This document shows positions 17,977 to 25,815 of a stretch of 64,000 bases of DNA, in pieces. Below the pieces are notes generated by a model that was given only the letters and a program-made list of their open reading frames with translations, did no database searches and was not told where the DNA came from. The DNA is from JAGWRA01 sp963711505 (GTDB lineage: Bacteria; Acidobacteriota; Vicinamibacteria; Vicinamibacterales; CAVVIG01): positions 62,001 through 126,000 of the forward strand of contig CAVQEJ010000006.1 of assembly GCA_963711505.1 (NCBI GenBank). Reading direction: 5' to 3'. Positions within the stretch are counted from its first letter, which is position 1. Each line of letters starts with the position of its first letter. The position numbers and the translations under genes were made by a program.

Positions 17977-17983
17977 TGACGGG

Positions 17984-18475
17984 ATGGCGTTTCCTCTCCT
18001 GGCCGTTGGCCCCGACCCGATCGACGTGGCGGCGCTGACGGCGGCGCTCGGCGATGCGCAGGGGCACGGCCCGTCGGATGGCGCCATCGTCACGTTTCTC
18101 GGCACGGTCCGGGACCACAACCTGGGCCGGACGGTCCGCTATCTCGAGTACGAGGCGTACGAGCCGCTGGCGCTGCGGGCGTTCGAGCGGATCGTCCAGG
18201 AAGCGGCCGGACGATGGCCCTCGGCCCGTCTGGCGCTGCACCACCGCGTCGGACGGCTGGAGATCGGCGAGGTCAGCATCGGCATCGTCTCAGCCTCTCC
18301 GCACCGGGCCGAGGCGTTCGCCGCCTCCCGGTACGCGATCGAGCGGGTGAAGCAGATCGCGCCCATCTGGAAGCGGGAATACTTCGAGGGCGGCGACGTC
18401 TGGATCGAGGGCGCCGTCGCCGATCCGGACGACGAGGCGGCGCGCGAGGAGGCGTACCGGCGGGCATGCGCGTAA
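17984..18475 (+). CDS. moaE: molybdopterin synthase large subunit
   Basis: A 163-residue MoaE that, with MoaD, adds dithiolene sulfur to precursor Z. DGAIVTFLGTVRDHN, LEYEAYEPLA, HRVGRLEIGEVS and the active-site lysine segments VKQIAPIWKREYF are all present. It overlaps moaD by 10 bp. Confidence 0.95.
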   Translation: MAFPLLAVGPDPIDVAALTAALGDAQGHGPSDGAIVTFLGTVRDHNLGRTVRYLEYEAYEPLALRAFERIVQEAAGRWPSARLALHHRVGRLEIGEVSIGIVSASPHRAEAFAASRYAIERVKQIAPIWKREYFEGGDVWIEGAVADPDDEAAREEAYRRACA

Positions 18476-18711
18476 CCGTCCGTCTGTTCGCCCGGCTGCG
18501 CGACCTGACCGGCGCCGCGGAGCTGACACGCGAGGTTCCGGAAGGGGCAACCGTGGGCCGCGTCTGGGAACAGCTCGCAGAGGAGTTCCCGGCGCTGGCG
18601 GCGTACGGCCCCTCGCTCTCGAGCGCGGTGAACGCCGACTACGCGCGCAGGGACGCGCCGGTGGCCGACGGCGATGAGGTCGCCTTCCTGCCGCCGGTTT
18701 CCGGGGGCTGA
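18466..18711 (+). CDS. moaD: molybdopterin synthase sulfur carrier subunit
   Basis: An 81-residue ubiquitin-fold protein beginning MRVTVRLFARLRDLTGA and ending in the required Gly-Gly (PPVSGG), which is thiocarboxylated. ATG 18466 overlaps the moaE 3' end, so both are made together. Confidence 0.94.
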   Translation: MRVTVRLFARLRDLTGAAELTREVPEGATVGRVWEQLAEEFPALAAYGPSLSSAVNADYARRDAPVADGDEVAFLPPVSGG

Positions 18712-18740
18712 CGGTCGTCGCAACGGGCAATGGGCAATGA

Positions 18741-18822
18741 GTGCCCGGCCCTGCGGCCAGGCCGAGGCGAGGCGTCGGCGTCAGTTCGCGATGGGGCGGC
18801 CCATCGCCCCTGGAGAATGCCC
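18741..18822. repeat. palindromic repeat family R2, copy b
   Basis: It contains GGCCGAGGCGAGGCGTCGGC and GTCAGTTCGCGATGGGG, then a palindromic core GCGATGGG-gcgg-CCCATCGC and CCCTGGAGAATGC. It directly follows moaD and lies in tandem with copy c. Confidence 0.75.
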
Positions 18823-18832
18823 GGCGCCTGCG

Positions 18833-18926
18833 GCCATGCCGAGCCGAGGCCATGAGACGCCGAGGCGAGGCGTCGGCGTCAGTTCGCGATGGGGGTGGGG
18901 CCCCATCGCCCCTGAAGAATGCCTGA
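18833..18926. repeat. palindromic repeat family R2, copy c
   Basis: The longest and cleanest copy: GCCGAGCCGAGG, CCGAGGCGAGGCGTCGGC, core GCGATGGGG...CCCCATCGC, end CCCCTGAAGAATGC. It ends at the prfA start codon, so any prfA ribosome site lies within the repeat. Confidence 0.75.
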
Positions 18927-18927
18927 C

Positions 18928-20008
<1,081 letters not shown>

Positions 20009-20040
20009 TCGCCCGATCGCGGCGGCCGGGGCGCCGGCTC

Positions 20041-20913
20041 ATGACACTCCACGCCCAGATCCTCCGCGCGCGCGACCGGCTCGTCGCGGCCGGCCTGACG
20101 CCGGCCGAAGCCGAATTCGACGCGCGGCTGCTCGCCCGGTACGTCCTCGGCTGGGATGCCGGCCGCCTGCTCGTGGAGCAGCGGGAGCCGACGCCGTCCG
20201 ACTTCGACGGCCGCTACGAGCGCGTCGTGGCGCGGCGCGAACGGCGCGAGCCCGTGGCGCACATCACCGGCGTGCGGGAATTCTGGGGGCTGCCGTTCGA
20301 GGTCTCGCCCGACGTGCTCGTGCCCCGGCCGGAAACCGAGCTGCTCGTCGAGGAGGCGGTGACCGCGCTGCGCAGCTCGAGCGCCTGGGGATCGCCGGAG
20401 CAGGCGCTGGTGATCGACGTCGGCACGGGCAGCGGCTGCCTGGCCGTCGCGCTCGCCCGCGAGATGCCCGGCGCGCGCGTCATCGGCACCGACGTCTCGG
20501 CGGCGGCGCTCGCCGTCGCCCGTCGCAATGCCGCCCGGCTCGTGCCGGACGGGCGCGTGCACTTCGTCCGCACGGACCTGCTGGCGGGGCTGCAGGGGCG
20601 CGCCGATGTCATCGTGTCGAATCCCCCCTACATCCCCGACGGCGACGCCGCGGCGCTGGCGCCGGAGGTGCGCGACCGCGAGCCGCGCACCGCGCTGTTC
20701 GCCGGCGCGGACGGCCTGGCCGTCATCCGCCGGCTGCTGAATCAGGCACCGGCGCGGCTGCGGCCGGGCGGGCGGCTGATCTTCGAGTTCGGGTTCGGTC
20801 AGGCCGAGGCCGTCGAGGAGTTGATCTCGGCGCAGGGCCGCTGCACAATCATCGCCATCAGGCGCGACCTCCAGGGCATTCCCCGCACCGCCGTCGTCCG
20901 CGTCGACGGCTGA
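20041..20913 (+). CDS. prmC: release factor glutamine methyltransferase
   Basis: A 290-residue enzyme that methylates the GGQ glutamine of release factors. An N-terminal helical domain is followed by motif I VIDVGTGSGCLAVALA and the catalytic NPPY at N194 (VSNPPYIPDG). It lies 32 bp after prfA, the classical pairing. Confidence 0.96.
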   Translation: MTLHAQILRARDRLVAAGLTPAEAEFDARLLARYVLGWDAGRLLVEQREPTPSDFDGRYERVVARRERREPVAHITGVREFWGLPFEVSPDVLVPRPETELLVEEAVTALRSSSAWGSPEQALVIDVGTGSGCLAVALAREMPGARVIGTDVSAAALAVARRNAARLVPDGRVHFVRTDLLAGLQGRADVIVSNPPYIPDGDAAALAPEVRDREPRTALFAGADGLAVIRRLLNQAPARLRPGGRLIFEFGFGQAEAVEELISAQGRCTIIAIRRDLQGIPRTAVVRVDG

Positions 20914-20936
20914 TCGCGCCGCTCAGGACCACGACC

Positions 20937-21281
20937 ATGACTGACTGTCTCTTCTGCAGGATCGTCGGGCGACAGATTCCGGCGTCGATCGTCTACGAGG
21001 ACGATCACGTGCTCGCCTTCAACGACATCAATCCACAGGCGCCGGTGCACGTACTGCTGGTACCGAAGCGCCACATCGCGTCGCTGAACGATCTCGCGTC
21101 GGGCGACGATGCGCTCGTCGGCGAGCTCGTGCGGCGCGCGGCGGCCATCGCCGCCGATCGCGGCATCGCGGCCGGCGGGTACCGCACGGTGTTCAACTGC
21201 AATGCGGACGGCGGGCAGACGGTCTTCCACGTCCATCTGCACCTGCTGGGCGGACGCTCGATGACCTGGCCGCCGGGGTAG
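20937..21281 (+). CDS. HIT-family nucleotide hydrolase
   Basis: A 114-residue HIT protein with the zinc pair CLFC, the AFNDINPQAPVHVLLVPKRH block and the histidine triad H98-H100-H102 (FHVHLHLL). Members hydrolyse phosphoramidate or dinucleotide substrates; the physiological role here is unknown. Same strand, 23 bp after prmC. Confidence 0.94.
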   Translation: MTDCLFCRIVGRQIPASIVYEDDHVLAFNDINPQAPVHVLLVPKRHIASLNDLASGDDALVGELVRRAAAIAADRGIAAGGYRTVFNCNADGGQTVFHVHLHLLGGRSMTWPPG

Positions 21282-21291
21282 GGGGAATCAG

Positions 21292-21373
21292 GTCGAATTG
21301 AGAATGAGAATTGAGAAACAGGCCGACCCCGCTCGACATTTCTTCATTCTCAATTCTTCATTCTCAATTCGTC
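21292..21373. repeat. AT-rich inverted repeat (R3) between convergent genes
   Basis: The left arm reads GTCGAATTGAGAATGAGAAT then TGAGAA; the right arm is its reverse complement with two tandem units of TTCATTCTCAATTC, ending CAATTCGTC. It is far richer in A+T than its surroundings. It can form a long hairpin, and the stop codon of the GNAT gene lies inside it, so it may terminate both genes. Confidence 0.8.
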
Positions 21374-22200
21374 TCCTTGTCCTTCAGCGCCAGCAGGTAG
21401 GCCCCCCGCCGGTTCGCACGGTCCAGCAGGAAGTCGACGGCGCGATAGCCGCGCCGGAAGTAGTGCTGGAAGATCTCCCGCGTCGCCATGCGCCACGCAT
21501 CGGCCAGCCCGGCGTCAGCCCCCAGCATCTCGGTGAAGCCGATCGGAATCTCGACGAGCACCCGCCGGTCGGTCAGGGTCAGATCGAAGCGGCCGCAGGC
21601 CAGCCAGCGTCCCGCGGCCTCCGTCTGGTTCACCATCGGCGCGTCGGCCACGTCGGCCGCCCGCATCAGCGGGCCCTTCGCTTCCAGGCGCCGCTCGACG
21701 TGCGGCTTCCGCACCCACCACTGCGCGATGAAGCGGTCGGTTGGCGTCCGGCCGTGCAGCGGGCTCGTCGACTCGCCGTAGATGTTCTCGACGTACTCCT
21801 CGACGACCACACCGAGCTTGCGGAAGTTCAGGTGGGCGTTGGCGGCCTGCAGCGGATCGAAGGTCCACTCGATCAGATCGAGCCCGCGCGCCAGGGCCTG
21901 CTCACGCTGGGCCAGCTTCAGCCGGTGTCCCGCGCCGCTGCCGCGGCAGTCCTCCACGACCCCGAGCATGTGCGACCACTGCGTCGGCAGGCCGTCCTTC
22001 ATGCCGGCCAGCGAATAGACGAATCCAATCATCCGCGGGCCGTCGAACGCGCCGATCAGGATGCCGCCGCGCTTCACGCTGACGGCCAGGATCGCCAGCG
22101 GTACGGTGTCCTCTCCGGGACCGAACCCCCAGATGTCGCGTTCGAGCGTCACGACGGTCTCGAAGTCCTCGAGCGTGGTCAGGTCGCGCAGTGTCATCAT
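21364..22200 (-). CDS. GNAT-superfamily acyltransferase (COG3375-like)
   Basis: A 278-residue protein beginning MMTLRDLTTLEDFETVVTLE. The acyl-CoA-binding segment is around GVVEDCRGSGAGHRLKLAQR, followed by GLDLIEWTFDPLQAANAHLN and RKLGVVVEEYVENIYG, which are typical of the predicted acetyltransferases often encoded with N-succinylamino-acid racemases. An enzyme of that racemase family is encoded at 57569-58690. The function is inferred from family, not shown. Repeat R1 sits 9 nt before its start. Confidence 0.75.
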   Translation of the reverse strand: MMTLRDLTTLEDFETVVTLERDIWGFGPGEDTVPLAILAVSVKRGGILIGAFDGPRMIGFVYSLAGMKDGLPTQWSHMLGVVEDCRGSGAGHRLKLAQREQALARGLDLIEWTFDPLQAANAHLNFRKLGVVVEEYVENIYGESTSPLHGRTPTDRFIAQWWVRKPHVERRLEAKGPLMRAADVADAPMVNQTEAAGRWLACGRFDLTLTDRRVLVEIPIGFTEMLGADAGLADAWRMATREIFQHYFRRGYRAVDFLLDRANRRGAYLLALKDKETN

Positions 22201-22209
22201 TATTCTTTT

Positions 22210-22275
22210 GCGGGGCTCCGCCCCGCACCTCGGCTCGGTCGCTTGCGGGGGCCCCAGTGCCCCACGCCGCTTCCT
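22210..22275. repeat. palindromic repeat R1 (copy 1) plus degenerate R2-like hairpin
   Basis: GCGGGGC-tcc-GCCCCGC at 22210-22226, read on the minus strand as AGCCGAGGTGCGGGGCGGAG then CCCC, abuts the GNAT start. A second hairpin, GCGTGGGG...GGGGCCCC on the minus strand (about 22245-22275), resembles the R2 core. Confidence 0.55.
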
Positions 22276-22310
22276 CGCGGGCCGCGCCCGTGCGCGGCCT
22301 ACCCAGGGCC

Positions 22311-23009
22311 TCACAACAGGGACGGCAGGCCGTCCAGCGATTCCAATACCGGCACGTCCAGGCGGCGCAGCAGCTCGTCGTCCGCCGCGCGCGCCCCGCC
22401 GTGACGGCGCACGAGCACCGCGCGCAGGCCGGCGCCGCGTGCCCCTTCGATGTCGTGCCGGACACTGTCCCCGACCATCAGGGCGTCGGCAGCCGGCAGG
22501 TCGACCAGCCGCAGTGCCGCCTCGAAGATGCTGGGGTGCGGCTTCATGTAGCCGTGGTCCGGTGACGAGACGGCCACGTCGATGAGCCCGTCGAGCGCGA
22601 AGTGGCGCTCGAAGGCCTCGAGCGACCGCTGCCCGTTCGAGATCAGGCCGATTCGGATGCCGTCCCCGGCGAGCCGTCGCAGCGCCGGCGCCACGTCCGG
22701 ATAGAGGGAGAAGTGCCGAAACGACGTCCACTCGTCGAAGATCTCGCGGGCGCAGGCGTCGACCCGCTCGCCGGTTCCGCCCATGCCCTCGATGATCCGG
22801 CGCGTGTAGCGGATGAAGATGTCGGGGTCGTAGGCGTGCTCCTCGAGGTCCTCGAGGACCGGGGCGGCCGCCGCCACGGCGGCGTCGAACCGGGTGACCT
22901 CGACGGCGATGCCGTGACCCGCGCAGAACGCCTCGTACCCGCCCGCCTGGAAGGCGGGCCCCGGCTGGATCAGCGTGAAATCGACATCGAAGAAGACGAC
23001 GCGGGTCAC
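22311..23009 (-). CDS. HAD-family hydrolase (YjjG/haloacid-dehalogenase-like)
   Basis: A 232-residue HAD phosphatase with motif I FFDVDFTLI, motif II GLISNGQ, motif III lysine in GYMKPHPSIF and motif IV VGDSVRHDIEGARGAG. The cap type suggests small nucleotides or sugar phosphates, but the substrate is unknown. The start is GTG 23009, 1 bp after the stop of the upstream M16 gene. Confidence 0.88.
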   Translation of the reverse strand: MTRVVFFDVDFTLIQPGPAFQAGGYEAFCAGHGIAVEVTRFDAAVAAAAPVLEDLEEHAYDPDIFIRYTRRIIEGMGGTGERVDACAREIFDEWTSFRHFSLYPDVAPALRRLAGDGIRIGLISNGQRSLEAFERHFALDGLIDVAVSSPDHGYMKPHPSIFEAALRLVDLPAADALMVGDSVRHDIEGARGAGLRAVLVRRHGGARAADDELLRRLDVPVLESLDGLPSLL

Positions 23010-23010
23010 G

Positions 23011-24297
23011 TCAGTCCCGGGCGGCCGAGTCCTGATAGGGGCCGGCGATGACGAGGGCGGCTCGGTCGGCGGCCAGGGAGCGGCGCGCCGCGTCGTGCAC
23101 CTGCTCGGCGGTCACGGCGCGCAGCAGGTCCGGCAGCCGCACGTCGTAGTCGAGTCCGAGGCCGAAGTACTCCGCCATCTGCAGGAACGTCGCGATGCCG
23201 CCGGCGGTCTCCAGCGTGCGCGGCAGCGCGCCGATCAGGTACTGCTTCGACTCGGCGATCTCGCGCGGCGTGGCGCCGCTCGCCGCCATGGCGTCGATCT
23301 CCCGGTCGATGGACGCCACGGCCCGGTCGACGTTCGCGGGATTCACCCCCGCCCGCACGAGCAGCGGACCGGCGACCACGTTCGGATCGAAGGCGCTGAA
23401 CACGTAGTACGCCATCCCCTGCTTCTCGCGGATGCTCTCGCCGAGTCGACCGCCGAGCGCGTACTGGCCGAGCACGTTGTTCATCACCCAGTAGGCGTAG
23501 TACGCCGGATCGCTGCGGGCGATCGTCGTGAAGCCATAGGCGATGTCGGCCTGGGCCTTGTTCATCATCGGCACGACGACACGGCGGCGGCTCGTTGCCG
23601 GCGCCGGCACCGCCAGCGGCACCTCCGGCCGGGCGTCCGCGCGCCAGCCCTCGAACACCCGGGCGGCCACGTCGGCCGCCCGCGCGGGCGCCACGTCGCC
23701 GACCACGGCCAGCGACGCCCGGCCCGGCGCGAACCAGGCGCGGTGAAATGCCTCGAGGTCGGCGCGGCCAATCCGCGCCACCGACGCGAGGGTCCCCTTC
23801 GCCGGCCGGCCGTAGGGGTGGCCGTCGGGATACAGGAGCGTCATCAACCGCTCCATGCCGACGACCGCCGGATTGTCCTCGTCCTGCCGGATGGCGGTGA
23901 CGACCTCGCCGCGGCGTGTCTCGACCTCCCGTTCGGGGAACGACGGCGCCGTGGCCATTTCGCCGACCAGCGCGAGCACCGCGTCGAAGTCCTCGGCCAG
24001 GCAGGTGCAGGCGATCGTCAGCAGGTGGCGGGTCACGTTGACCGTCACCGAGATGCCACGGCCGTCGAGCGCGTCGGCGATCTCCGCGGCCGAGTGATGC
24101 GGCGTGCCGCGGTCGATCACGCGGGACGTGAAGAAGGCCGTGCCGGGGGCGCCGGCCGGATCCCCGACCGACCCGGCGCGGAGCGCCAGGTTGATGGTGA
24201 CCGCCGGCGTGATCGTCGCTTCCTTGGCCAGCACGACGAGGCCGTTGCGGAGCACCGTCCGGGCCGGCGCGAGGCCGCTCGCCACCGTGCCGCTCAT
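23011..24297 (-). CDS. M16 peptidase-like subunit without zinc motif
   Basis: A 428-residue M16B-fold protein. At the place of the inverted zinc motif HxxEH it reads FFTSRVIDRGT, so it cannot bind zinc; it retains the C-terminal GxxN/RxxxL-type architecture (RAGVNPANVDRAVASID). Such subunits pair with an active partner as a heterodimer, and the active one is encoded directly upstream with an ATGA overlap. Confidence 0.88.
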   Translation of the reverse strand: MSGTVASGLAPARTVLRNGLVVLAKEATITPAVTINLALRAGSVGDPAGAPGTAFFTSRVIDRGTPHHSAAEIADALDGRGISVTVNVTRHLLTIACTCLAEDFDAVLALVGEMATAPSFPEREVETRRGEVVTAIRQDEDNPAVVGMERLMTLLYPDGHPYGRPAKGTLASVARIGRADLEAFHRAWFAPGRASLAVVGDVAPARAADVAARVFEGWRADARPEVPLAVPAPATSRRRVVVPMMNKAQADIAYGFTTIARSDPAYYAYWVMNNVLGQYALGGRLGESIREKQGMAYYVFSAFDPNVVAGPLLVRAGVNPANVDRAVASIDREIDAMAASGATPREIAESKQYLIGALPRTLETAGGIATFLQMAEYFGLGLDYDVRLPDLLRAVTAEQVHDAARRSLAADRAALVIAGPYQDSAARD

Positions 24298-25613
24298 CGA
24301 GCCTCCCCGCCGGCGGCCGAGGGTTCGCACCAGCCAATCGTCCGGTTCGATGCCTCCAGGTACCGCCGCGCCACGTCGGCGACTGCGTCGGCCGTCACGC
24401 CGGCGACGCGCGCCGGCAGCTCGTGATACAGGTCCACGCTCGCGATTGTCTCGAAGTAGCCAATCTGGTGCGCGATGTTCGTCACGCTGTCGTTCTCGAA
24501 GACGAGACGGGCCCGCAGCTGGCTCTTCGCCTTCGCGAGCTCATTGGCGTCGATTCCCTGCCGGCGCACCTCGTCGAGGACCTGCAGCGTCGCCGACTCC
24601 ACGTCGGCGAGCGACGCCCCGTCGTTCACGGTGACCGAGATCACGTACAGGAAGGGATGCTGGGTCGGGAGCAGGGCGCCGTTCACGGCCGAGGCGAGCC
24701 CGCGTTCGACGAGCGCCTGGTACAGGCGGGCGCTGCGCTGCGGCGGCGGCGTCCGGAAGCTCGACCAGAGGTTCATCCCCTTCGCACCGCTGAGCACGGC
24801 GTCGAGCACCAGCATCGGAAAGAAGTCGGCCTCGGTCACCGCGGGGGCGTGATACGCCGCCTTGAAGTAGGCCGTCGTCCCCTCCTTCCGGAGGATGACG
24901 CGCCGCTCGCCGAGCTGCTCCGGCTCGACCAGGCGCGGACGGGCCGCCAGTTCGCCCGGCGGAATCGCGCCGAACGCGGCGTCCGCGCGCCGCACCGCAT
25001 CGTCGGTGTCGACGTCACCGACAATGACCAGCGTCGCGTTGTTCGGAACGTAATGGCGGCGATAGTAGCCGTAGAGATCGTCGCGCGTCATCGACTGCAG
25101 ATCGGGGAGCCAGCCGATCGTCGGGTGCCGGTACGGGTGCGCCTTGAACGCCGCCGCCGTCACTTCCTGATCGAGCAGCTGGTCGGGATCGTTCTCGCCG
25201 CCCTGCAGCTCCGAGATGATGATCGTCCGCTCCGCCTCGCAGTCCTCGGGATCGTAGAGGCAGCTCCCCATCCGCTCGGCTTCGATGAACAGCATGCGGT
25301 CGAGCGCGTCGCGCGTGGCCGTCTCGAGATACGTGGTCTCGTCAATCCAGGTATAGCCGTTCCAGCTGCCGCCGAACTGCTCGATGATCCCCTTCACCTG
25401 GTCGCGCGGGATGTTCTTCGTCCCGCGGAAGTTCATGTGCTCGACCCAGTGCGACACGCCCGTCTGCCCCGGCGTCTCGTCCTTCGATCCGACCTTGTAC
25501 CAGCACCACACCGAGGCGAGCGGCGCCGTGTGGACCTCCTGGACGATCACGGTGAGCCCGTTGCCAAGCGTGGTGAGCCGGAACCCGGGCGTGTGCGGCG
25601 CCTGCACGGTCAT
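24294..25613 (-). CDS. M16 zinc metallopeptidase (active subunit)
   Basis: A 439-residue M16B peptidase with the inverted zinc motif HWVEH (VSHWVEHMNFRGT) and the distal glutamate in CEAERTIIISELQ. It probably forms a clamshell heterodimer with the following gene and degrades short peptides. No signal peptide is apparent. A perfect TATAAT ends 6 nt before ATG 25613. Confidence 0.92.
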   Translation of the reverse strand: MTVQAPHTPGFRLTTLGNGLTVIVQEVHTAPLASVWCWYKVGSKDETPGQTGVSHWVEHMNFRGTKNIPRDQVKGIIEQFGGSWNGYTWIDETTYLETATRDALDRMLFIEAERMGSCLYDPEDCEAERTIIISELQGGENDPDQLLDQEVTAAAFKAHPYRHPTIGWLPDLQSMTRDDLYGYYRRHYVPNNATLVIVGDVDTDDAVRRADAAFGAIPPGELAARPRLVEPEQLGERRVILRKEGTTAYFKAAYHAPAVTEADFFPMLVLDAVLSGAKGMNLWSSFRTPPPQRSARLYQALVERGLASAVNGALLPTQHPFLYVISVTVNDGASLADVESATLQVLDEVRRQGIDANELAKAKSQLRARLVFENDSVTNIAHQIGYFETIASVDLYHELPARVAGVTADAVADVARRYLEASNRTIGWCEPSAAGGEAR

Positions 25614-25619
25614 AGCGGC

Positions 25620-25625
25620 ATTATA
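25620..25625 (-). promoter_or_regulatory. -10 element of M16 operon, 6 nt from start codon
   Basis: TATAAT on the minus strand, preceded directly by TG; a -35 match is not evident. It implies a leaderless mRNA. Confidence 0.5.
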
Positions 25626-25815
25626 CAGGCCGGATTCCCGCCCTTCCGGTCCGGCGGCCGCCGCCGACGCGGCCGAGCCGACGCGGGCGCCCGCGCCGGT
25701 CTGGGCGGCCGGGCACTTGCACTACAATATTGACTGATACTGGCTCTTCCACCCTGATGCCCGGCGTTTCCCGCGCGCAGCCGCCCGGACGCCACCGACT
25801 CACGATACGACGGAC

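Noticed and set aside
25626..25815. T-box leader for ileS
   Set aside because: No specifier loop, T-box sequence or terminator is visible in the 190-bp gap.
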